Assembly (NCBI GenBank): GCA_003327425.1
Contig: QOQW01000012.1
Span: 115,083-179,082, forward strand
Source: Candidatus Ozemibacter sibiricus
GTDB lineage: Bacteria; Muiribacteriota; Ozemobacteria; Ozemobacterales; Ozemobacteraceae
DNA: 64,000 nt
Direction: 5' to 3'
Numbering within the stretch: position 1 is the first letter of the stretch; every line of letters begins with the position of its first letter. The notes under the pieces are model-generated. The model did no database searches. It saw only the letters and a program-made list of their open reading frames with translations, and had not been told where the DNA came from. This document shows, one piece after another, positions 47,764-57,023 of this stretch. Made by a program: the position numbers and the translations under genes.

Positions 47764-49260
47764 TCAGGTGGCCAGCGGCCAGTAGAGCGTGAAGGTCGAG
47801 CCTTCCCCTTCTTTCGAGGCGATTTCGAGGCGGGCGTGATTCAGATCGAGCAGGCGCTTGACGATCGCCATGCCGAGCCCGGTCCCCGAGATCTTCACGG
47901 TGTTGGCGTTCTTCACGCGGAAGAATTCCTCGCCGATGTGGGGCAGGTGCGATTCGGGAATGCCGATGCCGGTGTCGCGCACCGCCACCTTCCAATGCGA
48001 GCCGGAAACTTCGCTGATGACGGTCACGGTGCCGCCATCGCGGTTGTATTTGATGGCGTTGGAGATGAGATTGGTGAAGATCTGGGTCAGCTCGCCCCGA
48101 TCGGCCAGCAAACGAACGGGCACTGGCCCCGCGTCGATGGCAATCGATACCTGCTTCTTGGCGGCCTCTTCGGCCAGGAATTCGCAGGTCTCCCGAATGA
48201 CCGGCAGGGGATCGAGGGGCTCCAGCGTGCGTTCGATCCGGCCCTGTTCGATGCGAGACAGATCGAGCAGCTCCCGGATCAGCTTCTGCAGCAGGCTGGC
48301 CCGATCGCGGCACCGTTCGATCTTGGCGCGGTATTTCTCGAAGGCCGGCTCGAGATCGTCCAGGATCAGGTCGAGGTAGCCCTCGATGGCGGCGACCGGG
48401 GCCTTCAGCTCGTGGGCGACGATCGAGACGAAGCGGCTCTTGGCTTTTTCGAGGTCCTTCATGGGCGTGATGTCCGACAGGACGATCACCGCCCCGGAGG
48501 CGACCCCGGCACTGCTTTCGGCTTCGAGTTCGGCGACGTTGACCAGCCAGGTCTTGCCTTCGCGGGGGTCGGTCACCTCGGTCGAGACGGCCTGGGGCGC
48601 CCCGGCCAGGCGGGGCAGGGCGGTCTCGATGGCTTCGATCAGCTCTGGCACGCCCAGGGCTTCCCGCAACGGCTGCCCGGTGCCGATCGCCCCTTCGGCC
48701 AGGAACCGCCGCGCCGCCGGGTTGACGAAGACCAGTTCGCGGGCGGCGTTCACCACCAGCAGCGGCTCGGCCATGGCGTTGATGATGGTGCGGGTGCGGC
48801 TCTGCTCGAAGGCCAGATCCTTCAGGGACCGCTCGCGCTCGCGCTGCAGTTCCAGCCGTTCGACGATCAGGGCCCGCTTCTCGAGGGCCCGCTTGACCAC
48901 GATGCGCAGCTCGCTGGGGGTGAAGGGCTTGGGCACGTAATCATAGGCGCCTGCCTGAATGGCTTGTACTGCCGTCTCGAAACTGGCATAGCCGGTGATC
49001 ATCACCACCACCGCGCTCGGGTCGAGTTCGCGCAGGCGGGGAATGACCTGCAGGCCATCGAGCCCGGGCATGCTCAAATCGAGCAGAACCAGGTCGAAGG
49101 CGCTGGCCCGGAAGGCCTCGACCGCCGCCAGCCCATCGGCGACCGTGACCACCTCATGGCCATCCTCGCTCAGGATCTTGTGGCATCCGATGCGGATGGA
49201 GGATTCGTCATCGGCGACCAGAATGCGGGCGGGCGATGCGGATGCAGGCATGACAGGCAC
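47764..49260 (-). CDS. Hybrid receiver-PAS-histidine kinase
   Basis: Receiver LVLLDLSMPGLDG; PAS; H-box FVSIVAHELKAPVAAI; GTGLGMAIV. Confidence 0.9.
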   Translation of the reverse strand: MPVMPASASPARILVADDESSIRIGCHKILSEDGHEVVTVADGLAAVEAFRASAFDLVLLDLSMPGLDGLQVIPRLRELDPSAVVVMITGYASFETAVQAIQAGAYDYVPKPFTPSELRIVVKRALEKRALIVERLELQRERERSLKDLAFEQSRTRTIINAMAEPLLVVNAARELVFVNPAARRFLAEGAIGTGQPLREALGVPELIEAIETALPRLAGAPQAVSTEVTDPREGKTWLVNVAELEAESSAGVASGAVIVLSDITPMKDLEKAKSRFVSIVAHELKAPVAAIEGYLDLILDDLEPAFEKYRAKIERCRDRASLLQKLIRELLDLSRIEQGRIERTLEPLDPLPVIRETCEFLAEEAAKKQVSIAIDAGPVPVRLLADRGELTQIFTNLISNAIKYNRDGGTVTVISEVSGSHWKVAVRDTGIGIPESHLPHIGEEFFRVKNANTVKISGTGLGMAIVKRLLDLNHARLEIASKEGEGSTFTLYWPLAT

Positions 49261-49371
49261 CTCCAGGCAGGCGAATGGCGGCGCGGCCGCCGACCCCTGC
49301 TCCGAGCGGCCCTCGACGTCGGTCGGACGCGGACGACCTCGCGGGCGCGCCAGAAGGGGGTCGATGAGGGG

Positions 49372-49794
49372 TCAGGGAGCGTGCGACTCGGGCTTTTCGG
49401 CAGGCTGGCCGAGCAGATGATGGACCTTCGCCAGCAGGGTCTCGCTGCGAATCGGTTTCTCGGCGAAATCATCGGCCTTGATCCATTCCCGGGAACTGGG
49501 AGATTTGAGGTCGAACCCGATGCTGCGGGCCTTGCTGACACCGGTCAGCATGAGGATGGGAATCTTCTGCGTGCGGGGGTCGCGCTTGACGGCGTGGCAG
49601 AAGGTGAAGCCGGCATCGTCGCGCTCGATCATCAGATCGACGATGATCAGATCGGGCAACGCGTTCTTCTGCAGCCATTCCAGCCCGTCCTTCGCGGTAT
49701 GGACCGCATCGACGTGGTTGCCGTCCTTCTCGAGGACCTCGCGCTGGATGGCCACGAAATCGATGTCGTCGTCGACGATCAGAATGTTCGCCAT
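49372..49794 (-). CDS. Stand-alone response regulator receiver
   Basis: ILIVDDDIDFV, LIIVDLMIE, ILMLTGVS, EKPI; no output domain. Confidence 0.88.
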   Translation of the reverse strand: MANILIVDDDIDFVAIQREVLEKDGNHVDAVHTAKDGLEWLQKNALPDLIIVDLMIERDDAGFTFCHAVKRDPRTQKIPILMLTGVSKARSIGFDLKSPSSREWIKADDFAEKPIRSETLLAKVHHLLGQPAEKPESHAP

Positions 49795-49830
49795 GGCGGT
49801 TGACTCCTTTGCGGGGGCCGCGAAGGCCCC

Positions 49831-51927
49831 TCAGAATTTCCCGTGGAAGCCGATGGGGGTTTCCGAATGCCCGTTCTCGACGGGCAGGACGATCGTGAAC
49901 CGCGTTCCTTCGCCGGGCTTGCTCTGCACGGTGATGGTGCCGCGGTGCATCTTGACGATGCCGTAGGTGATGGCCAGGCCGAGGCCGGTGCCTTTGCCGA
50001 TGCCCTTCGTCGTGTAGAAGGGGGTGAACAGCTTCGAGAGGTTCTCTTCGGGAATGCCCACCCCGGTGTCGGCGATGGTCACTTCGACCTGCTGGCGCTC
50101 GGGCAGGGGGCGCACCGCCACCGTGAGCACCCCGCCGTTCGGCATGGCCTCGATGGCGTTGTTGATGAGGTTGGTCAGGGCCTGCCGGATCTGCACGGGG
50201 TCGAGCAGGCAGGGCGGCAAATCTGGCGGAAAGTCCTCCTGGGCTTTGATCCCTGCGGGGGCCGTGCGCATCGACAGCGCGATGATCTCGCGGAGCAGGG
50301 CGACCAGGTCGACATGGGTCCGTTGCAGCTTGCTCTGCCGGGCAAAGTCGAGCAGCCCGCGCACGATGTTGCGGCACCGGGTGGCTTCTTTGACGATGAC
50401 GTCGAGTTCTTCGGGAATGCCCGGGTCGTTGCCGCCGGCTCCGTTGCTGCCGGTTCCATTGCTGCCCGCGGGGCCGGCTTCGGGGCCGGCAGTGGCCGGG
50501 CCTTGCCCGGCGGCCTTGGCCCGCTCTTTCTTCAAGCGGTCGAGCAGGATGTTCGAGAACAGCAGGATGCCGCCCAGCGGATTGTTCAGCTCGTGGGCCA
50601 CGCCGGCCGACAGCTGGCCGAGCGAGGCCAGCTTCTCGGAATGGACCAGTTCATCCTGGGCCTTCTTCAGCTCTTCGTGGGACCGCTGCAGTTCGGTGCA
50701 GCTCTCTTCGAGCTGTCGAATGATGTGGGGCAGGCACATCTCGGGCTCGGCGAAGCCATGGAAGACCGCGCGGGCTTTGTCCCGGCAGGTCCGGTAGCCG
50801 CAGGCGCCGCAATTCAACTGATCTTCGGGCGAACGCTTGCCGAACGAGGTCAGGATCAGGTTGATCTGTTCCTCGGTCGGTTCGACCAGCCGGCGTTTGC
50901 GATCCTCGTAGCGGCGCGTCAGGGGCACTTCGGGCAGGCTGGAGGGATTGAGATGACGGCTTTCGCCCACCAATTCGAGGATCTTGCGGTGCTTCTGCAG
51001 GTAGGACAGGTCGCTGTCGATCTCGACGCCGTCGATGCACCCGCGGCAGAACAGGATGTCGATGAATTCCTGGTCGGGGGCGTGCTCCTCGAAGCTGCTC
51101 AAGAATTCCATCGTCTCATGGTGGCCTTCGATGATGGCGATGCGCCGGTCGAGAATATCGGTGCCGATGCCGCCGGCCTTCAGGATGCCGCCGACCAGCG
51201 GGAAGACCCGCCCTTCGCCCGGATGAGGCGGATCGGCCGGCACGCCGTCGAGGCGCGACGGATCAAGGCCGCGGTCGCGCAGCATCTCCTTGACCTCGCG
51301 GAAGGTCAGCGCCAGATCGACGATGCCCGCCACCGACGGGTCGCGGATCTCCTGCTTCTTGGCGATGCAAGGCCCGATGAAGACCAGGGTGGCGGGCGTG
51401 CCGGTCTCGCGCGCCCGCAGGTAGCGTCCGATGGCGATCACCGGCGAGACGATCGGCGCCAGGTGGGGCAGCAGGTGCGGGAAGTGCTTCTCGATCAGGA
51501 AGACCACGACCGGACAGGGGCTGGCGATGAGCGGCTTGCGAATGGCCGGATTGAACAGCAGGCGCCGCGACTCGCGGGCCACCAGTTCGGCCCCGTAGGC
51601 CACCTCGACGACCCGAGAAAAGCCCAGGATCTTGAGGGCCGCCACCACCTGGGTCGGAGCGCAGAAATGGAAGCTGGCCGGGAAGCTGGGCGCGATCAGG
51701 GCCACCACCTCGCGGTTGGCGGCGAAGGCCTGCCGCACCCGCTCGACATCGCTGTCGACCTCTTTGGCCTTCTGGTTGCAGACGCGCACGCAGGTGCCGC
51801 AGGAGACGCAGAAATCCTCGATCACCTGGGCCATGCCCTGCTCGACCGAGATGGCTTTGACCGGGCACTGCCGGACACAGGTGTAGCAGCGTTTGCACTT
51901 GCCGGAGGAGGTTCGTACGACGGCCAT
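49831..51927 (-). CDS. H-cluster-domain (FeFe hydrogenase-like) sensor histidine kinase with 2x4Fe-4S and FeS domain
   Basis: CKRCYTCVRQCP, CVSCGTCVRVC, degenerate L1 SPCP, L2 GPCIAKKQE, L3 FCRGCIDG, NCGACGYRTCRDKA, H-box GVAHELNNPL, GTGLGLAI. Confidence 0.92.
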   Translation of the reverse strand: MAVVRTSSGKCKRCYTCVRQCPVKAISVEQGMAQVIEDFCVSCGTCVRVCNQKAKEVDSDVERVRQAFAANREVVALIAPSFPASFHFCAPTQVVAALKILGFSRVVEVAYGAELVARESRRLLFNPAIRKPLIASPCPVVVFLIEKHFPHLLPHLAPIVSPVIAIGRYLRARETGTPATLVFIGPCIAKKQEIRDPSVAGIVDLALTFREVKEMLRDRGLDPSRLDGVPADPPHPGEGRVFPLVGGILKAGGIGTDILDRRIAIIEGHHETMEFLSSFEEHAPDQEFIDILFCRGCIDGVEIDSDLSYLQKHRKILELVGESRHLNPSSLPEVPLTRRYEDRKRRLVEPTEEQINLILTSFGKRSPEDQLNCGACGYRTCRDKARAVFHGFAEPEMCLPHIIRQLEESCTELQRSHEELKKAQDELVHSEKLASLGQLSAGVAHELNNPLGGILLFSNILLDRLKKERAKAAGQGPATAGPEAGPAGSNGTGSNGAGGNDPGIPEELDVIVKEATRCRNIVRGLLDFARQSKLQRTHVDLVALLREIIALSMRTAPAGIKAQEDFPPDLPPCLLDPVQIRQALTNLINNAIEAMPNGGVLTVAVRPLPERQQVEVTIADTGVGIPEENLSKLFTPFYTTKGIGKGTGLGLAITYGIVKMHRGTITVQSKPGEGTRFTIVLPVENGHSETPIGFHGKF

Positions 51928-52065
51928 GGGATGGTCCTTGCGATAGATGTGCGATGCGGTGTCTGGACGAGGGCGGGCCGCAGAGCTGCCGAGGCTCGGG
52001 CGCGGGTCGAGACTCACCGGCCCCCCCTCGGACCGGGAGGCAGGCACCCCGGCCCGCACCGGGCC

Positions 52066-53784
52066 TCAGGCCTGCTCCTGGCGGGCATGGTAGTGGGTGT
52101 GCAGGTAGTGATGGGCGATGCTGGAATTGGGCCGTTCGAGGAAATCGGCATACAGCTTCTTGATCGAGGGATTGTCATGCGAGCGGCGCAGACTCATGCC
52201 GGCATCGATGGCATAGATCTTCGCCAGGCGCTTCTGCAGCGCCTCGACATCGAAGACGGTGGGTTGCCCGCCGCCATTCAGACAACCGCCCGGGCAGGCC
52301 ATGATCTCGATGAAATCATACTGCCGTTCGCCCTTCTCCAGCGCTTGCAGCACCTGCCGGGCGTTGGCCAGCCCCGAGACCACGGCGATCCGCAGCTTGA
52401 GATCGCCCAGGGCGATGGTGGCTTCCTTGATCCCGGTGAAGCCTCGCACCGCCTCGATGTTCAGGTTGGCCATCTCCTGGCCGGTCACCAGCTTGTGGGC
52501 CGTGCGCAGCGCGGCTTCGGCCACGCCGCCGGTGGCGCCGAAGATGGCGCCGGCTCCCGACGATTCGCCGAGCGGGTGGTCGAACGGCTCCGGCTGGCAG
52601 ATCTTCAGGTCGACGTCATAGGCCTTGAGCAGGCGGGCCACCTCGCGGGTGGTCAACACGGTATCGACATCGCGGATGCCGTCGACCTCCATTTCAGGGC
52701 GCTGAGCCTCGAACTTCTTGGCCGTGCAGGGCATCAGCGACACGACATGGACCTGCCGCGGGTCGAGGTTCATGCGTTTCGCCCAGTAGCCCTTGATCAT
52801 CGCCCCCTGCATCTGCTGGGGCGACTTGCAGGTCGACAGGTTGGGCAGGAAGTGCGGGAAGAAGTGCTCGATGAATTTGATCCAGCCAGGGCTGCAACTG
52901 GTGATCATGGGCAGCACTCCGCCCTTGGTCAGGCGTTCGACCAGCTCGGTGCCTTCCTCCATGATGGTCAGATCGGCGGCGAAGTTGGTGTCGAAGACAT
53001 AGGCGAAGCCGATGCGGCGCAAGGCGTTGACCAGCAAGGGGGCGACATTGTCCTCGTCGACCCCGAAGAGCTCGCCGAGGGCGACGCGCACCGCCGGAGC
53101 GATCTGCGCCACCACGGTCTTGCCTTTGGTCGAGAGGGCGTCGATCACGTCCCGCACCGCGAAATTCTCGGTCAGGGCGCCGGTCGGACAGACCTTGATG
53201 CACTGGCCGCAGTTGACGCAGGTCGTATTGGCCAGGTCTTCGTTGAAGGCCGGCAGCACCATGGTCTGGAAGCCGCGCTTGGTGAAGTCGATGGCCCCGA
53301 TGCCCTGGATTTCCTCGCACACCCGCACGCAGCGGCCGCAGATGATGCATTTATTGGCATCGCGAACCAGCGCGGGGGAAGACGCATCGATCGGGTAGAC
53401 CCGCCGTTCCTTGAACTGGGGGCGGGGTTCGGCCCCGAGTTCCTGGGCCAGCTTCTGCAGTTCGCAGGTCAGGCTGCGGCTGCAGGTCAGGCAGTCCTGC
53501 GGGTGGTTGGCGATCAGCAGCTCGACGATCAGCTTGCGGGCGTCCCGGATGCGGTCGGTGTTGGTGCGGATCTTCATGCCCTCGGTGAGGGGATGGGCGC
53601 AGGCCGGCACCAGAGAGCGGGCGCCGTCCACCTCGACCACGCAGATCCGGCAGCTGCCCGAGGGGTTGAGCCCCTTCAGGTGGCAGAGGGTGGGAATATC
53701 GACGCCGATCTTGCGGCAGGCGTCCAGGATGGTCAGGCCAGGTTCGAACGAACAGGGGGTGCCGTTGATCTCGACGTTCATCAT
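52066..53784 (-). CDS. hydA: [FeFe] hydrogenase catalytic subunit (HydA, M3-type modular N-terminus)
   Basis: 2Fe-2S, HxxxCxxC, 2x4Fe-4S; L1 TSCSPGW, L2 MPCTAKKFE, L3 MACPGGCLNGGGQP; small-subunit-like C-terminus. Confidence 0.95.
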   Translation of the reverse strand: MMNVEINGTPCSFEPGLTILDACRKIGVDIPTLCHLKGLNPSGSCRICVVEVDGARSLVPACAHPLTEGMKIRTNTDRIRDARKLIVELLIANHPQDCLTCSRSLTCELQKLAQELGAEPRPQFKERRVYPIDASSPALVRDANKCIICGRCVRVCEEIQGIGAIDFTKRGFQTMVLPAFNEDLANTTCVNCGQCIKVCPTGALTENFAVRDVIDALSTKGKTVVAQIAPAVRVALGELFGVDEDNVAPLLVNALRRIGFAYVFDTNFAADLTIMEEGTELVERLTKGGVLPMITSCSPGWIKFIEHFFPHFLPNLSTCKSPQQMQGAMIKGYWAKRMNLDPRQVHVVSLMPCTAKKFEAQRPEMEVDGIRDVDTVLTTREVARLLKAYDVDLKICQPEPFDHPLGESSGAGAIFGATGGVAEAALRTAHKLVTGQEMANLNIEAVRGFTGIKEATIALGDLKLRIAVVSGLANARQVLQALEKGERQYDFIEIMACPGGCLNGGGQPTVFDVEALQKRLAKIYAIDAGMSLRRSHDNPSIKKLYADFLERPNSSIAHHYLHTHYHARQEQA

Positions 53785-53805
53785 TGCTGCATCTCCTTGC
53801 ACGGC

Positions 53806-55782
53806 TCAGGACACGTGGATGGCCTTGAACGGGCAGACTTCGGCGCAGACCCCACAGCGAATGCATTTGTCTTTGACGATGTAGTGGCTGTGCTTGATCT
53901 CGCCGACGATGGCGGCGTTCGGACACTTCTTCTTGCAGATGCCGCATCCCTTGCAGGCTTCCGGTTCGATCCGGAAGGTCAGGAGCGACTTGCATTTGCC
54001 GGCCGGGCAATGCCGGTCGTAGATGTGGGCCTCGTATTCCTCCTTGAAGTAGCGCAGGGTCGACAGGATCGGGTTGGGGGCGGTCTGACCGAGGCCGCAC
54101 GCCGCGGTGTCCCGGATCAGTTCGCAGGTGTGACGCAGGTCGATGACCGACTTGAACCGTTCGAGCGTCATGTTCCCCTTTTCTGATTCGGGGGCCTGCA
54201 CGATCGTGTCGAGCATCTCCTGCAGGCGGGCGATGCCCTCTCGGCAGGGGATGCACTTGCCGCACGATTCGGCCCGAGTGAAATTGATGAAATAGCGGGC
54301 GACATCGACCATGCAGGTCTTGTCATCCATCACCACCAGGCCGCCCGACCCCATCATGGCGCCGGCGTTGATCAGGGAATCGTAGTCGATGGGGGTGTCG
54401 AGGCAGGAGGCGGGCAGGCAGCCCCCCGAGGGGCCGCCGATCTGCGCGGCTTTGAACTGCCCGCCTTGGGGAATGCCGCCGCCGATGTCGTAGATGATCT
54501 CCCGCAGCGAGATGCCCATCGGCACCTCGATCAGCCCGGACAGGTTGACCTTGCCGGTCAGCGCGAAAACCTTTGTGCCCTTCGACTTCTCGGTACCGAT
54601 GCTGGAGAACCAGCGGGCGCCCTTCCACAGGATGTCGGGAACGTTGGCGAACGTTTCGACGTTGTTGATGACGGTGGGTTTGCCGAACACCCCCGCCACG
54701 GCAGGGAAGGGCGGGCGCGGGCGGGGCATGCCCCGCTTGCCTTCGATCGAGGCGATCAGGGCGGTCTCTTCCCCGCAGACGAAGGCGCCGGCGCCCATCT
54801 TCAACGTGAGGTCGAAATCGACCCCGGAATCGAGGATGTTCTTGCCGAGCAGCCCCACCCGTCGGCACTGGTCGATGGCCCGGGTCAGTTTCTCGATGGC
54901 CAGCGGATACTCGGCGCGCACGTAGATGTAGCCTTTGGTGGCGCCGATGGCATACCCGCCGATGGCCATGCCTTCGATGACCCGATGCGGGTCGCCTTCG
55001 AGCACCGAGCGGTCCATGAAGGCGCCCGGGTCGCCTTCATCGGCGTTCATGACGATGTACTTCTGATCGCTTTCCTGGCGGAAAGCGAATTCCCACTTGC
55101 GACCGGTGGGGAATCCACCTCCGCCACGGCCCCGCAGTCCCGAGGCGGTCACTTCGGCGATCACCTGGGCTCGCGGCATGCGCAAAGCCTTGGCCAGCGC
55201 CTGGTAGCCGCCGGCGGCCAGGTATTCTTCGAGCGAATCAGGGTCGAGATTGCCGCAGTTGCGCAAGACGATCCGCAGTTGCTTGCGGAAGAACGGGAGG
55301 TCTTTGAACCGCGGGATGCCGGACCATTCAGCGGGGATGGCGAAATCGGGGCCCTCAGGATAGGATTCCGAGATGCCCAGAACCAGGTCGCGGGGCAGCT
55401 CGTCCTTTTCAAGATAAGAGGCGACGATGGTTTCCAGCCGTTCGGGGGTGACGTTGCCGAAACTGACGCGGGGCCGGCCGGGCTTTTTGATATCGACCAT
55501 CACTTCGTTCTGGCAATAGCCGATGCAGCCGGTCTTCTTGAGAATGACCGCGATCCGGCCAGACTGGTTCATGGCCTCGAGCCGATTCCAGATGTCCATG
55601 CCTCCGGAGGCGAGTCCGCAGGTGCCCAGCCCGACATAGACGACGGTCTTGCCGTCGAGGGCGGCACGCAGGGCGGCGGCCGCTTCGGCGCGGGGTCGCC
55701 CGGAAAGCAGCTCCGGGATGGTCAGGGGATGCGACAGCAGCGAGCTGGTGGTCGATGCGGCGGTGGGTGTCTGGGTGGTCAT
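53806..55782 (-). CDS. hydB: NuoF-like flavoprotein subunit of [FeFe] hydrogenase (HydB)
   Basis: SGLRGRGGGGFPTGRKW, NADEGDPGAFMDR, ESCGKCIPCREG, C-terminal 2x4Fe-4S. Confidence 0.95.
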   Translation of the reverse strand: MTTQTPTAASTTSSLLSHPLTIPELLSGRPRAEAAAALRAALDGKTVVYVGLGTCGLASGGMDIWNRLEAMNQSGRIAVILKKTGCIGYCQNEVMVDIKKPGRPRVSFGNVTPERLETIVASYLEKDELPRDLVLGISESYPEGPDFAIPAEWSGIPRFKDLPFFRKQLRIVLRNCGNLDPDSLEEYLAAGGYQALAKALRMPRAQVIAEVTASGLRGRGGGGFPTGRKWEFAFRQESDQKYIVMNADEGDPGAFMDRSVLEGDPHRVIEGMAIGGYAIGATKGYIYVRAEYPLAIEKLTRAIDQCRRVGLLGKNILDSGVDFDLTLKMGAGAFVCGEETALIASIEGKRGMPRPRPPFPAVAGVFGKPTVINNVETFANVPDILWKGARWFSSIGTEKSKGTKVFALTGKVNLSGLIEVPMGISLREIIYDIGGGIPQGGQFKAAQIGGPSGGCLPASCLDTPIDYDSLINAGAMMGSGGLVVMDDKTCMVDVARYFINFTRAESCGKCIPCREGIARLQEMLDTIVQAPESEKGNMTLERFKSVIDLRHTCELIRDTAACGLGQTAPNPILSTLRYFKEEYEAHIYDRHCPAGKCKSLLTFRIEPEACKGCGICKKKCPNAAIVGEIKHSHYIVKDKCIRCGVCAEVCPFKAIHVS

Positions 55783-56303
55783 TTTCCCGCTCCTTTCCGG
55801 ATCTCGGCGACCAGTCGGGCCGCATCCTTGGTTTCGAGGCGCCCATGGAATTTGCCATCGATGGTGATGACCGGCGCGATCGAGCAGCTGCCGAGGCAGG
55901 CCACGACGTCGAGGGTGATCAGCCCGTCTTTGGTCGTCTGCCCGGCCTGGATGCCCAGCTCGGATTCGAACGCCCGCAGGAGCTGATCGGAGCCACGCAC
56001 GTGGCAGGCGGTGCCGCGGCAGACCAGGATGGTGTGTTGACCAGGGGCGACGAGCTTGAACTGGTTGTAGAAGGTGGCGACTCCATAGACCTTGCTGACC
56101 GGTACTCCCACATGGTGGGCAATGTGGATCATGGCCTCCCGAGAAAGGTATTTGAAGCACCCCTGGGTCTCTTGAAGGATTGGGATCAGGTATTCACGCT
56201 TCTGGGGCGCATACCGATTCAGGATTTCGGCCAAGGCCGGCGGTGGAGAGGGGATCTGGCGAGATGCTTGACAGGCGCAGGTGGGTTTCATGTTCTGCTC
56301 CAT
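55779..56303 (-). CDS. hydC: NuoE-like 2Fe-2S subunit of [FeFe] hydrogenase (HydC)
   Basis: GVPVSKVYGVATFYNQF, CRGTACHVRG, CLGSCSIAPV. Confidence 0.93.
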   Translation of the reverse strand: MEQNMKPTCACQASRQIPSPPPALAEILNRYAPQKREYLIPILQETQGCFKYLSREAMIHIAHHVGVPVSKVYGVATFYNQFKLVAPGQHTILVCRGTACHVRGSDQLLRAFESELGIQAGQTTKDGLITLDVVACLGSCSIAPVITIDGKFHGRLETKDAARLVAEIRKGAGK

Positions 56304-56349
56304 AAGGTGTGATGGACCCGCGGTCAAAATGGGAAAACTTTCACTATCT

Positions 56350-56378
56350 AATATATCATATTGCGCTAAATTTCACAA
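56350..56378 (-). promoter_or_regulatory. Promoter (TTGTGA-N17-TATATT) of hydCBA operon overlapping a candidate Rex operator (56361-56378)
   Basis: AT-rich island; minus strand TTGTGAAATTTAGCGCAA overlaps -35. Confidence 0.55.
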
Positions 56379-56414
56379 GTTTTTTCTTCAAGTTTTCGCG
56401 GCCATGGACATTCT

Positions 56415-56933
56415 TCATGGGGGAGGGGGCTGGCCGGTCGAGTCGGCAGTCAGATCAGGGTCCGCGAAGGAATCCGCTCCGTTGGCATCGATCGGATCGG
56501 ATTCGGAAAAGGCTTCCTCGAGGCGGGCCCGCAGGTCGGGGGGGAACCGTCGCTGCGCCAGTGCTTGATCTGCTTCCTGGCGGGCCAGAGAGATTTTTCC
56601 CAGATCGAGCAGGGCCAGAGCTCGATAGGTTCTAGAGAGGGGGTCGGACCGGCTTCCGACGATCCGCAGGATCTCCTCCGGGCGGCCTTCGACGAGCAGG
56701 GTTTCGAGGGCGGCCTGGCCGGGGGCGAGAGGCAAGTCGTCCCTCTCTGAAACTGCGCTGCCGTGGCCGATGATCTTGTCTACCTTCAGCGACACTCCGG
56801 TGTCTTTCTCCTTGGGCGGCTGGTCGGCCCCTCCAGGATAGATCACCTTGGTTCCGACCGTCAGACTGCTTTGACCGAAAGCCGGCAAGGCGCACCCGTA
56901 CCCAAAAACGAGAAGAAACACGGTGGCACGCAT
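56415..56933 (-). CDS. Secreted hypothetical protein
   Basis: Signal peptide MRATVFLLVFGYGCALPAFG; TPR-like C-terminal region. Confidence 0.65.
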   Translation of the reverse strand: MRATVFLLVFGYGCALPAFGQSSLTVGTKVIYPGGADQPPKEKDTGVSLKVDKIIGHGSAVSERDDLPLAPGQAALETLLVEGRPEEILRIVGSRSDPLSRTYRALALLDLGKISLARQEADQALAQRRFPPDLRARLEEAFSESDPIDANGADSFADPDLTADSTGQPPPP

Positions 56934-57023
56934 AAACAATTCTCTCCATCTGGCCGATGGTCGGGCCACGGACGGTCTAAGGGTATCTTCGAGGGCTGTT
57001 CCGATGCAACCCGGGTTCTGGGA

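Noticed and set aside
49843-54186. 1447-aa plus-strand ORF opposite the hydrogenase operon
   Set aside because: Antisense shadow of strongly supported hydA/hydB/sensor genes in high-GC DNA; composition (Gly/Asp/His/Gln rich, no motifs) is typical of shadow ORFs.
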